DNA from: Spirosoma aureum
GTDB lineage: Bacteria; Bacteroidota; Bacteroidia; Cytophagales; Spirosomataceae
DNA: 64,000 nt
NCBI RefSeq assembly: GCF_011604685.1
Contig: NZ_CP050063.1
Span: 2,192,501 to 2,256,500, forward strand
Direction of reading: 5' to 3'
Below, piece after piece: positions 45,901 to 53,837 of the stretch (position 1 is the stretch's first letter; the number at the start of each line of letters is the position of its first letter). Below the pieces are notes generated by a model. The model ran no database searches. It was not told the origin of the DNA and saw only the letters and a program-made list of their open reading frames with translations. A program made the translations under genes and the position numbers.

Positions 45901-46016
45901 CTTCGAATAAACAGGGTTTGGCCAGTCTTAAATCACTCTACCATTATTTAAGTAAGCGTGAGGTAGAAGTAAACGAAACGGCAACGCATTTTACAGTAAT
46001 TGTACCACTATTCTGA
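42963..46016 (+). CDS. Sensor histidine kinase with two-component-regulator propeller and LytS-type kinase domain
   Basis: 1017 residues. A signal peptide (to about 26) is followed by Reg_prop-type propeller blades in the periplasm, seen as repeated L-W-V-G-T, I-W-F, L-W-L-E and I-W-I-G phrases (DGFLWVGTFDGLNRYDG, GSFWMASGGYGLIRYDPD, GTIWIGAHNKFSVF). A Y_Y_Y domain lies near 690-780. A single transmembrane helix is at about 791-809. The C-terminal LytS-type His_kinase region contains His849 in NHLNPHFLFNSL and an N-box, ENAIKHNT. It overlaps the LytTR regulator gene. The propeller likely binds a sugar or polysaccharide, as in other Bacteroidota; the ligand is unknown. Confidence 0.93.
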   Translation: MARKMRVVLFLGAMLYGWIGLGLLNAQQRPVSFEFRHVQEEDGLSFNFISCFLHDRDGFLWVGTFDGLNRYDGNHFTTFKYLRTNQNGLLNNAVHDLCEDLDGNIWMALEGGIGWYGKKTRQFQYINSMNGRALGSCNNILCDRKGDIWFTSDRQGLFRYLISPGTVQAFPYDPVHDPLGTTTRIVKNGLLLDPHQNGLWIADGRGLRYFDISSRQFTDSHHNPRALPIFTQHHTSALTLDGTERLIFSDNIDHRIVVYNLRTQQIERTVTPVSRAQRDVFDIATIFVDRQHNLWTSSWNHVVFYIEAQTYQCTELTHTNAKNTSIAADFFWAGWQHPDGTIWLGTVNGISYTNPERAFYDVYDLGTLFPELLDERGIISFLEDADGSWWLGTSIRGLLHYFPLTNHLDVYRLPDGTPKYPYGLPITGLQAYGNELYIGTQNALFVFDKSRKTFSGLPLPPVIREKNSYLRNFRMQHDSLWVFGESKQTFCYQLTQKKWTSYPILSPSKDSRFMVRFSLIDQKGNLWLEVYPEGLARFSKQNGQFTLVDVPQNTPHEQTITSFAEDKRGSFWMASGGYGLIRYDPDKKKVSRWTENEGLSYDYCESVLVDRSGTIWIGAHNKFSVFSTAKNRFLNFTLPLNQSNIEYQNYLFPLRNGHILSAQKGYLVELKPEKINRPPTKETVLISSMVLPDTTYLLPGSGNEIHLAATDNTFSIQFSVLAQLQETPYRYLYKLEGYDNNWLEAITPGSISYGKLPGGNYAFQVKAVDINGVETPVSTLAIHIDTLFYKSMWFWALIALMVLGLLYRSIRSKAYQTAKLHHLNLQATRLERDKAEIHYQNLINHLNPHFLFNSLTSLNSLILTKPKEASLFLRKLSAIYRYILQNKDKEVISLADELSFARNYVELQKSRFDEGLMVSFTMDPQLLERQIVPVTIQNLIENAIKHNTIEDENPLIIQVYTEAESLIVRNTLQRKLFVETSNKQGLASLKSLYHYLSKREVEVNETATHFTVIVPLF

Positions 46017-46264
46017 GTCAGGCCAACGGGTGTCATATCCTTTTCCCAAGAACACACCTGGCAGGAGTCTGAACCGCCTTAACAACTCATAGGCTGCATT
46101 GCGCGATTCGTTCGGCCAACCATACTATTCGTGCTAAAATCTTTGGGCATAGTGACAGAGGCCAACACCTTTGTCATGAACGAAGCGCTACCTGATGATT
46201 TGGCAACAAGTCTGTATGGAAATGAGTGGCGCTTGTATAAAACCACTTAACTGATTGTAATTCA

Positions 46265-46627
46265 ATGGCGAATGAAAAGACTACCATCGACGAATGGTCG
46301 GTTCGCGACCTCGAAGACGGTTCATCACTAAATATCACGGTAGTGAGTTGTACTGAACTGGGAAACAAGTCGCTCCCTGGCCTTCAGATTTATTCGATGG
46401 GTAATATCATCAATTATGAACCTTTACATGTCGAACGATGGGCTTATCAGGCATCCAAGGCCGGAGTAACCGACTATTTACTGGAAGACCAATCCTGGAT
46501 GTATTACCAGGATCAGTTCGTTAAATTTTATCTGGTGAATGAATCGCCCCTTAAGGCCAGGGTATCCGTAAAAACGCGTAGTTCCAAAGTCATTACAAAG
46601 GATTACGAACTGCCGTTTGAGGTCTAG
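46265..46627 (+). CDS. Hypothetical protein (120 residues)
   Basis: A soluble protein with no signal peptide or membrane segment. It has alternating acidic and aromatic beta-like stretches (LNITVVSCTELGNKSLPGLQ; WMYYQDQFVKFYLVNE). No family is recognised. It precedes two other small genes in the same direction. The 46017-46264 stretch before it has no supported gene. Confidence 0.55.
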   Translation: MANEKTTIDEWSVRDLEDGSSLNITVVSCTELGNKSLPGLQIYSMGNIINYEPLHVERWAYQASKAGVTDYLLEDQSWMYYQDQFVKFYLVNESPLKARVSVKTRSSKVITKDYELPFEV

Positions 46628-46667
46628 GAATGGCGCTCGTTCACCGTTTCTTCTTACCGACAAACCA

Positions 46668-47294
46668 ATGAATTACGTACGAATAATTGTGTTAACGAGC
46701 CTGTTTTTTACCTCATCCTGCTCCACAAATACTTCCACTGATCAAACCAAATCGATACCAGAAACCGCGAAGGGAAAGGCATTTCATAAATTCCTGCAAA
46801 AATTCAGAGTCTTAGCGTTGCCAATGGAAATCAGAAGCACGGCTGATTTTTCGCCCGAGATTTTTCCGGCTACTGACCCTAATTCTACCGATACACTGTT
46901 TATCAACAACCCCGATACCCCCAACCGATGTTTCGGCATTCTGCCCGACACCGCTACCGTTTATCGGGTTGTCTGGCTGGCTCCAGCCGAAATCTATAGG
47001 GTTATGCTAAGCACCTTTACCAAATCAGGCGAAAAAATCAGCGAGCGGCAACTGGCTATCGGTGCGTGTGGCGATGATTGTGGGTTTAGCTGTACAGAAA
47101 CCTTACTGATCCGAAAAGACTACACGATTTATTCGGCCGATTCGATAGTGAGTGGCGAGTGCAACGACGATGGGAAGGTAATTCCGGGTACAACGCATAG
47201 GTACGTCAAAGCCATAACGGGAAAAGTGCTGAACAATGGCAAAATTGAGTTATCAGGCATAACAACGATCAGCTCAACTCAGGGCAAAAACTAA
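46668..47294 (+). CDS. Lipoprotein of unknown function
   Basis: 208 residues from ATG 46668. An in-frame start at 46617 exists but gives no signal; the chosen start gives MNYVRIIVLTSLFFTSSCST with lipidated Cys18. The mature part contains a Cys-rich stretch, GACGDDCGFSCTETLLIRKD, and a C-terminal beta region. No family is recognised. It is in line with the small genes on either side, 40 bp downstream of the stop of the 120-residue gene. Confidence 0.7.
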   Translation: MNYVRIIVLTSLFFTSSCSTNTSTDQTKSIPETAKGKAFHKFLQKFRVLALPMEIRSTADFSPEIFPATDPNSTDTLFINNPDTPNRCFGILPDTATVYRVVWLAPAEIYRVMLSTFTKSGEKISERQLAIGACGDDCGFSCTETLLIRKDYTIYSADSIVSGECNDDGKVIPGTTHRYVKAITGKVLNNGKIELSGITTISSTQGKN

Positions 47295-47309
47295 TCCAGT
47301 AAACTGTCA

Positions 47310-47651
47310 ATGGCAAAGAAACAAAATCCGGTTGGTGATTCTTCGTCGTTTATGACCAACGCCCGCATACTCTACACGAGCGAAGGACGTAGTGGAACCG
47401 TTCATTTCAGGAGTGAGGAGACTTCTTTTGACATGTGGTATGAGTTTGCCGGCGGCAACGCGCTGGCAATTATCAACATCCCTACGCCCCAATACTGGCA
47501 GCAACTTACCAAAACGCCCCTTTTGCAGCGGCCTGCTATCTTACAGTTTATTGGCGAGCAAGTAGTTCGCGATCAGGTCACCAGTGAGGGTTATTTTCGC
47601 ATAGACGATGATTTTATAACCATTTATACGGGCAGAGAACCGGGTCGATAA
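47310..47651 (+). CDS. Hypothetical protein (113 residues)
   Basis: A small soluble protein with no signal peptide. It starts with a Lys/Gln/Ser-rich tract (MAKKQNPVGDSSSF), then a compact beta/alpha pattern (TVHFRSEETSFDMWYEFAGG; DDFITIYTGREPGR). No family is recognised. It follows the lipoprotein by 15 bp, so cotranscription is likely. Confidence 0.55.
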   Translation: MAKKQNPVGDSSSFMTNARILYTSEGRSGTVHFRSEETSFDMWYEFAGGNALAIINIPTPQYWQQLTKTPLLQRPAILQFIGEQVVRDQVTSEGYFRIDDDFITIYTGREPGR

Positions 47652-47661
47652 CCAGTTGCCA

Positions 47662-49095
47662 TCAATAGGCAATAATATCGTTCTTATTCGATTCTATTTT
47701 CCGGTACGGCTTATCGAGGAATAACTGCATAAAACGAGTCATATCGTCACCGCCAACCCCATGTGCATGATTGGTGAAAAGCAACCGCTGGCTATTCGGC
47801 ATATAATGATGAATCATGTCGATGTAAAGAGGTCGGCAGGCATTGTCCATTTCGCCATCGGCTAATAAGGCCGGTTTGTTGGAATAGAAAGGTTGCTTGG
47901 TTTCCGGTCTTATGGGTGGAACCTTCCAGCAATCACACAGTTCTTTATAGACATCGTTAATGTGATAACCCTTTAAGTAGGGGTATGCATCATAGAGTTG
48001 GTGGCCTACTTTCTCGCTGTGATAAGCGGTCTGGTCGGCACAATAAACCGAAATTCTCATGCCTGAAGGAGCCGAATTGTGTTCAAAAATGCCATCAAGG
48101 GTTCGTTTAATGTAATTATAGTGATTCCCTTTTATCATTTCGGTAATCACATAAGGAATGTGTTTCATGCGCGTGTTCACGAGAACGCCTAATAAGTCGC
48201 TTCTGGTGTACTGAATACGCAGTGTATCGGTAGTGCCCTTTTCCACATAAGGAATATTAAATGATTTCCCATCGATGGAGGTGAAATAGCGCTCGAATTT
48301 CTCTTTCAGATTGCTATACAATGCTTTATTAGTCGAATCTTTATCGACATGGCGGAATAAGACAGTGAGTGATTCGTTAAAATTGGCTGGCTCATCTTCA
48401 TCGATCGGAACGAACGTTGGGAGCGGTGAATCCAGAATCAAGGATCGAATCCGGGCAGGGTCTTTCTGAAGCACGGCCAGCATGAGCCCACCACTATAGG
48501 AGATACCCGACAGATTGACGGAATCGATCTGTAAAGTGGCCAGCAGGTCGTGAATGTCCGATACGGTTTCGTCGGTGTTGTAGCCTGAGAGGTCAATTCC
48601 TTTTGCTTCCAGCGCCTTTTTGTAGCGTTTAACGCCAACAACCATCATACTGTCTTTATTCAGATTTTTGCGGTAAGACTCTCTAATTGCATCATCTAAT
48701 TCACCGCTCCATAGATTAGGGAGAGCATAGCGCGTGCCCCGCTGCTCAAAGGCAATGCAATCGCGGTCGTTGATGATTGGGCTTTGGGCAACTCCCCTGG
48801 CCCAACCCAGCGAACTGCCTCCTGGCCCACCGCCCGTAAACAGAAGCGGGTCTTTCCTTTTATTGGGATTCTTACTTTGTACCAGCACAAAGGGCAGCTT
48901 AATGGTTTTTCCATTCTTTAGTTTCCGGTTCTCGGGCACAATCAGGTAAGCACAGCGGGTGCGAAAGCTCGTGTCTACCGCTACCGGGCAAGCGCATGGC
49001 TCAAGCGTACGGACAACGCCCGGCTGGCTTTGGGCATTCGAAATGGGTAGCAGAAATAGCGTCAACAGACCTATCAGTATCGAAGAGTTAGTCAT
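47662..49095 (-). CDS. Alpha/beta hydrolase, prolyl aminopeptidase/TAP-like
   Basis: 477 residues. Signal peptide (MTNSSILIGLLTLFLLPISNAQ). Oxyanion loop segment LLFTGGGPGGSSLGWARG; the GISYSGG motif at 197-203 places nucleophile Ser199; putative Asp in ALLADGEMDNACRP and His in TNHAHGVGG complete the triad. The length and the late cap follow the TAP (tripeptidyl aminopeptidase-like) S33 proteins. It is secreted or periplasmic and probably releases N-terminal dipeptides or residues. The nearby convergent genes give no functional link. Confidence 0.85.
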   Translation of the reverse strand: MTNSSILIGLLTLFLLPISNAQSQPGVVRTLEPCACPVAVDTSFRTRCAYLIVPENRKLKNGKTIKLPFVLVQSKNPNKRKDPLLFTGGGPGGSSLGWARGVAQSPIINDRDCIAFEQRGTRYALPNLWSGELDDAIRESYRKNLNKDSMMVVGVKRYKKALEAKGIDLSGYNTDETVSDIHDLLATLQIDSVNLSGISYSGGLMLAVLQKDPARIRSLILDSPLPTFVPIDEDEPANFNESLTVLFRHVDKDSTNKALYSNLKEKFERYFTSIDGKSFNIPYVEKGTTDTLRIQYTRSDLLGVLVNTRMKHIPYVITEMIKGNHYNYIKRTLDGIFEHNSAPSGMRISVYCADQTAYHSEKVGHQLYDAYPYLKGYHINDVYKELCDCWKVPPIRPETKQPFYSNKPALLADGEMDNACRPLYIDMIHHYMPNSQRLLFTNHAHGVGGDDMTRFMQLFLDKPYRKIESNKNDIIAY

Positions 49096-49166
49096 ACTGT
49101 TTATGAACTAATTTTCGACAAATCTAAAGAGGGGAGGGGCCGATTTTTAGTAAAAAATGGACATCT

Positions 49167-50015
49167 TCAACCGACGTTCTCAATTAATTTACTGCCAGTG
49201 AACCGGATGACGTCTTTGTAGAAATGGCTCATATCGTAATAGCCATAATCGTCGGGAGAAAATAGTTTTTTATTGGCTACATAACCAGCTAAGGCCATTC
49301 TGGCTCGTACGGTAGCGAAATACTGTTTGGGTGTGGTGCCGATCACCCTAATAAAGTAGCGATAAAGAGTTTTGTTGGTCGCAAATAGCTCACTAGCCAG
49401 TTGGCTGCTCGTAAATTCCATGTTACTGGCTGCCTGGATTTCAATGGCTTTTTGCACGACATCAACGTAATACGCACTGGCTTTTTTCTTCTTGTATTGG
49501 TTTAAAAAGAAATTCTCAAGCAATTCGATACGCTGGTCAAAATCAGTTAATTGTTTGACCCGATGAATCAGGGCTTCAGGCAAAACGGTTTCTAATTTCA
49601 CCACCTGGTCGGAAAACTGAACCTGATTGATACCCAGTATCGCTTCGAGCCCGCCCGGAAAAAACTTGATGGTGAAAATGTGATCTGTTGGCAAATTATG
49701 CCGTTCAACGATATTATTTCTCAGGATAAGTACATCCGTACTCTTTTGAATCAGGAAGCGGTTAGCGCCAACAGCTAACTGATAAGGTTGCCCTAAATTG
49801 ATATAGAAAGTCGGTGTCCAGCTGGGAAACATCTTGATGATGAATCGATTATCACCGACATGATGATAGGTTTCTTCCGCCGATGATTCAGAGAAAAACT
49901 CAATATAATTGGCGAGTTCATGGCGGGGTGTGTAGAATCGGTAGAGCTTTCGAATATTATCGAAAATCTCGGTCATTTGATGTCGACATGCGTTTACTGC
50001 CTGATCCATTGGCAA
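49167..50015 (-). CDS. AraC family transcriptional regulator
   Basis: Up to 282 residues; an in-frame ATG at 49976 is an alternative start. The C-terminal AraC domain with two helix-turn-helices is visible over roughly the last 100 residues (SNMEFTSSQLASELFATNKT, LYRYFIRVIGTTPKQYFATVRARMAL in part, and MSHFYKDVIRFTG). The N-terminal part resembles a cupin-like effector region (YHHVGDNRFIIKMFPSWTP). The target is unknown; no palindrome stands out nearby, although ATGTCGACAT (49980-49989) lies within the N-terminal part of the frame. Confidence 0.85.
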   Translation of the reverse strand: MPMDQAVNACRHQMTEIFDNIRKLYRFYTPRHELANYIEFFSESSAEETYHHVGDNRFIIKMFPSWTPTFYINLGQPYQLAVGANRFLIQKSTDVLILRNNIVERHNLPTDHIFTIKFFPGGLEAILGINQVQFSDQVVKLETVLPEALIHRVKQLTDFDQRIELLENFFLNQYKKKKASAYYVDVVQKAIEIQAASNMEFTSSQLASELFATNKTLYRYFIRVIGTTPKQYFATVRARMALAGYVANKKLFSPDDYGYYDMSHFYKDVIRFTGSKLIENVG

Positions 50016-50333
50016 TTCAGTTATTCCCCGATTACGTAACGTATTGATTGCATTGGCACTTCAGAGGTTAAGTTAAGGAGATACCAGTTATGTTCATACG
50101 GATGGCTTCTCTTTGCCGACTTTTCTTTTTGCGAGCTAGTAAGCCAACTGTCTATTACCCGTTAACGTATCAGAGGTCACTGAGTAATCGTTTAATTCGT
50201 ATTTTCCGTATTTGTCACCCGGAAGACTAAGCTGCTTGGTGAATAATGTCGTATTTTGTTGAATCTGCCGGTTAGCAGTGGACGTTTGGAAGCAGCGCCA
50301 GCGCCCTAAAAACAACATTCTGATTCATCTTTT
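50016..50333. other. Intergenic region
   Basis: No gene is supported. A 60-codon minus-strand frame at 50136-50318 has a faint protein-like end (LPGDKYGKYELNDYSVTSD) and might be a gene remnant, but there is no supporting start or context. Nothing else stands out. Confidence 0.35.
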
Positions 50334-51668
50334 ATGCGCCATATCACTATTCTTGGTAACGGCATTGCTGGTATCACCGCTGCCCGTGAGATCCGTAAAA
50401 AAAGTGATGACCGTATTACAGTCGTCTCTGCTGAAACCGATCATTTCTTCTCCCGGACCGCTCTGATGTACGTTTATATGGGGCATCTGGAGTTTCACCA
50501 TACAAAGCCTTATGAGGATTGGTTTTGGGCGAAAAACCGGATCGAGCTGGTAAGAGCACAGGTAACAAGTGTGGAATTTGACAAGAAGAGACTTATATGT
50601 TCTGATGGACAGACACTTTCGTATGATGTATTGATTCTGGCGGTTGGCTCTAAACCAAATTTTTTCGGTTGGCCGGGGCAGCAGTTGAGGGGCGTTCAGG
50701 GACTATATGGGAAACCTGATCTCGACCAAATGGAGGCCAGTACAAAAGGGATCGGGCAGGCGGTAATCGTTGGAGGAGGGTTAATTGGCATCGAACTCTG
50801 CGAAATGTTGAATTCGCGCGGGATTCAGGTTTCGTTTCTGGTACGCGAAGATAGTTTCTGGAACTCTGTGTTACCCGCCGAAGAATCGGCGTTAGTGACC
50901 CGTCATATTCGGGAGCATCACATCGATATCCAGACCAAGACGGAACTGGCCGAAATGAAGGGTGATGATACGGGCCGGGTTAAGTCGGTTATCACGAAGG
51001 ATGGTACCGAAATTCCGGCTCAGTTTGTGGGCATATCCGTTGGCGTTAGTCCCAGTATTGATTTCCTGAAAAATACCCCTCTGGAAACTGACAGAGGTAT
51101 TCTGGTCAGTCCATATCTGGAAACAAACATGGCGGACGTGTATGCTATTGGTGATTGCGTGCAGCACCGAACACCCCCGCCGGGTCGGAAGCCAGTGGAG
51201 CAGATCTGGTATACGGGGCGCATGATGGGCGAAACCGTTGCCAGAACAATTCTGGGTAATCGAACATCGTATCAGCCAGGAGTTTTCTTTAACTCAGCGA
51301 AGTTTTTCGATATTGAATATCAAACCTATGGTACTGTTTCTAATCAGCTTCCCGATGGCGAGCAATCGTTTTATTGGGAACATCTGAGCGGGAAAATTGC
51401 CTTACGGATTAATTATCGGGAGACTGGCGGAGCCGTAGTCGGTATGAACACCTTCGGAATTCGGCAACGGCAGGAAGTTTGGCAGCAGTGGATTGTTGAG
51501 GGTAAAGACATACGCTATGTGCTGGAGCACCTCCCTCAGGCTAACTTCGATCCGGAGTTTTTTCGGCAGTACGAGCCTGCGATAATAGCGCAGTTCAATG
51601 CTGAAAACCCAGGTCGCGAGCTGAAGTTAAAGGCAAAAAAAGGGTTATTTAATTTGTTTAAAGGTTGA
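50334..51668 (+). CDS. FAD/NAD(P)-dependent pyridine nucleotide-disulfide-type oxidoreductase
   Basis: 444 residues with two Rossmann folds. The FAD motif is ILGNGIAGITAAREI at about 5-19, and the NAD(P) motif is VIVGGGLIGIELCEML at about 144-159. A YAIGDCVQH motif closes the FAD site. This matches rubredoxin/ferredoxin reductase-like or NADH-dependent members. It lacks the Cys pair of classical disulfide reductases. The last third (residues about 310-420) is a C-terminal interface domain. The electron acceptor is unknown; the next gene is a PLP enzyme in the same direction, 72 bp on. Confidence 0.88.
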   Translation: MRHITILGNGIAGITAAREIRKKSDDRITVVSAETDHFFSRTALMYVYMGHLEFHHTKPYEDWFWAKNRIELVRAQVTSVEFDKKRLICSDGQTLSYDVLILAVGSKPNFFGWPGQQLRGVQGLYGKPDLDQMEASTKGIGQAVIVGGGLIGIELCEMLNSRGIQVSFLVREDSFWNSVLPAEESALVTRHIREHHIDIQTKTELAEMKGDDTGRVKSVITKDGTEIPAQFVGISVGVSPSIDFLKNTPLETDRGILVSPYLETNMADVYAIGDCVQHRTPPPGRKPVEQIWYTGRMMGETVARTILGNRTSYQPGVFFNSAKFFDIEYQTYGTVSNQLPDGEQSFYWEHLSGKIALRINYRETGGAVVGMNTFGIRQRQEVWQQWIVEGKDIRYVLEHLPQANFDPEFFRQYEPAIIAQFNAENPGRELKLKAKKGLFNLFKG

Positions 51669-51740
51669 TTGCTAGTGATTTCGGCGCGTGTTTGGTATCT
51701 TGGCATAGCCTTCTTTATTCACTCGTAAACTCGTTCCGCT

Positions 51741-53042
51741 ATGCCTCAATCCCGTCGATCCTTCATGCGACAGCTTGGCGCGGCAGCCGCCAGTCCATTG
51801 GTCCTGCCCGACTGGTCTGAAACAAACACGCTGACGTCATTACAGCAGTTTCCTGAGACGTTAAAATCACCGCAACAGTGGGCACAGGACGAAGATTTCT
51901 GGGCATGGGTTAAAACTGAGTTTACGGTTTCACCAAACGTACTCAACCTTAATAATGGCGGAGTTAGCCCGCAGCCGAAGTCGGTACAGGATGCGCACAT
52001 TCGGTTCTATCAATTCGCGAACGAAGCGCCGTCATTCTACATGTGGCGGGTTCTGGATCAGGGGCGGGAAGCATTGCGGTCAAAGCTGGCCGATCTTTCG
52101 GGGTGCTTACCCGATGAACTGGCCATCAATCGTAATTCGACCGAAGGGCTGAACACCGTAATTTTTGGCTTGAATCTCAAACCGGGCGATGAAATCGTAT
52201 TGACCAAACAGGACTATCCGAATATGATCAATGCCTGGAAACAGCGTGAGAAACGGGATGGTATCAAACTGGTCTGGCTTGATTTGACATTGCCTTCCGA
52301 AAACGAAGATGAACTGGTGGCGAAGTACGTGAAAGCGTTTACTCCCCGCACAAAGGTGGTTCATATTACACACATCATCAATTGGATCGGTCAGATAATG
52401 CCAGTCCGAAAAATTGCCGATGCTGCTCATGCTAAAGGCATTGAGGTTATTTGCGATGGTGCACATTCGTATGCTCACCTCGACTACAAAATTCCCGATC
52501 TCGGCTGCGATTATTATGCTACCAGCCTCCATAAATGGCTCTGTGCGCCATTCGGCAGCGGTATGCTTTACATCAGGAAAGACAAAATAAAAAACGTTTG
52601 GGCGCTGCTATCGAACACTGAACCCGACGGGGCAGATATTCGGAAGTTTGAGTCGCTGGGGACGCGGTCGTTTGCGTCCGAAATGGCGATTGGAACCGCC
52701 GTCGATTTTCATCAGGCCATTGGGTCGGCCCGGAAGCAGGCTCGATTACATTACCTCAAAAACTACTGGGCCGAACGGGTTCGTGACCTTCCGGGTGTAC
52801 ATGTGCATACGTCGCTCAAACCTGAGTGGGCAGGAGCTATCGCGCTGTTCTCGGTTGATGGTATGAAATCGACGGAAGTCGATAGCCAGTTATTCGGATC
52901 ACATAAGATTCACGCTGTTGGCATTGACTGGGAGAATATTCACGGTGTCCGCGTAACTCCTCATGTATACACGACACCGAAAGACCTCGATCGCCTGGTT
53001 GCGGCTATTGCCAGTATGGCAGGCAAGCAGAAAAAGAGTTAA
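51741..53042 (+). CDS. Tat-exported class V aminotransferase-fold PLP enzyme
   Basis: 433 residues. A twin-arginine-type N-terminus (MPQSRRSFMRQLGAAAASPL) suggests export to the periplasm. The class V aminotransferase core has the PLP-phosphate region NRNSTEGLNTVIFG, the conserved Asp239 in EVICDGAHSYAHLD, and Schiff-base Lys265 in TSLHKWLCAPFGSG. The pattern resembles isopenicillin N epimerase-like or cysteine desulfurase-like proteins. Catalysis is undetermined. It follows the FAD oxidoreductase and ends before a large hairpin at 53158. Confidence 0.88.
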   Translation: MPQSRRSFMRQLGAAAASPLVLPDWSETNTLTSLQQFPETLKSPQQWAQDEDFWAWVKTEFTVSPNVLNLNNGGVSPQPKSVQDAHIRFYQFANEAPSFYMWRVLDQGREALRSKLADLSGCLPDELAINRNSTEGLNTVIFGLNLKPGDEIVLTKQDYPNMINAWKQREKRDGIKLVWLDLTLPSENEDELVAKYVKAFTPRTKVVHITHIINWIGQIMPVRKIADAAHAKGIEVICDGAHSYAHLDYKIPDLGCDYYATSLHKWLCAPFGSGMLYIRKDKIKNVWALLSNTEPDGADIRKFESLGTRSFASEMAIGTAVDFHQAIGSARKQARLHYLKNYWAERVRDLPGVHVHTSLKPEWAGAIALFSVDGMKSTEVDSQLFGSHKIHAVGIDWENIHGVRVTPHVYTTPKDLDRLVAAIASMAGKQKKS

Positions 53043-53157
53043 GCGGGCCTGGTCAATAATAGTTTTACTTAGGTGCGCCCTAAAGCTGGAATTTAACAAC
53101 GCGAATCAGGCGTTGAATTCGTTCGATCACTACGAAAAAAACAACCCTTTAATTGAA

Positions 53158-53189
53158 AAATCCCGCCATCATGCATGATAGCGGGATTT
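53158..53189. terminator. Bidirectional terminator with near-perfect palindrome
   Basis: AAATCCCGC (53158-53166) to GCGGGATTT (53181-53189) around CATCATGCATGATA forms a 32-base palindrome with one mismatch. T-rich sequence follows on the plus strand. It sits between convergent genes. Confidence 0.75.
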
Positions 53190-53224
53190 GTTGTTCTTGA
53201 ATGCCCTAAAAATGAGTATCCTGA

Positions 53225-53557
53225 TTAACTCACGATTCTTTTATTTGCTCTTGAGGGCCTTAGGGGTGGTGTGGCTAGAACCGGATGCAGATCACGACCA
53301 ATTTGCAGGCCAATTTCGTTTAGATAATAACTATTGGTTGTGTCCTGCTTTGTTGTCTGGTGGGCTGTGAATGTATTATCGACTAAGCAATAAGCCTCTT
53401 CGTAGGTATCTTTTCGGGTACCTGCCATACTGCTCCATTGCTTGTGTAAAAGTGAAAGAATATCAACAACTATTTCATTGATTGTTTCCAGGTCTTGAGA
53501 ACCACTGGCAGATTTTAATTCTTCGTATTTATACCTGATGGCGTCCTGGGCATCCAT
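53225..53557 (-). CDS. Hypothetical protein (110 residues)
   Basis: An acidic, mostly helical soluble protein (AIRYKYEELKSASGSQDLET; INEIVVDILSLLHKQWSSMA), then a probable extended tail (DLHPVLATPPLRPSRANKRI). No signal peptide, no recognised family. Convergent with the aminotransferase-fold gene through the shared terminator. Confidence 0.5.
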   Translation of the reverse strand: MDAQDAIRYKYEELKSASGSQDLETINEIVVDILSLLHKQWSSMAGTRKDTYEEAYCLVDNTFTAHQTTKQDTTNSYYLNEIGLQIGRDLHPVLATPPLRPSRANKRIVS

Positions 53558-53837
53558 AATCGTGGGCTTGTTACTATTTGACTTTATGATTAAATAAAAG
53601 TCACTTAAAGGGTGCGAATATTTTTATGGTTTTTTGCATTTAGTAGTCGTATTAGCCAAATCATAGCCATCGGGTTCTATTCATGGGTTCGATGGCTCAG
53701 TATAATATGGCCGATGCTTTAAGAGTATAAGGTTCATTCACGGCAGTTTTGTAGTTTTACCAATTCTTTTGTAGTATATCGTTTATCCTGTTGTTACGCC
53801 ATACGGTTTATAATCTCATTAACTACTCACGTATCCG

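Noticed and set aside
50136..50318. 60-codon minus-strand frame upstream of the FAD oxidoreductase
   Set aside because: Protein-like only at its end and no gene context; recorded as an intergenic oddity.
53158..53189. Palindrome as a phage or plasmid attachment site
   Set aside because: Stem structure and position between convergent genes fit a terminator; no integrase or tRNA is nearby.
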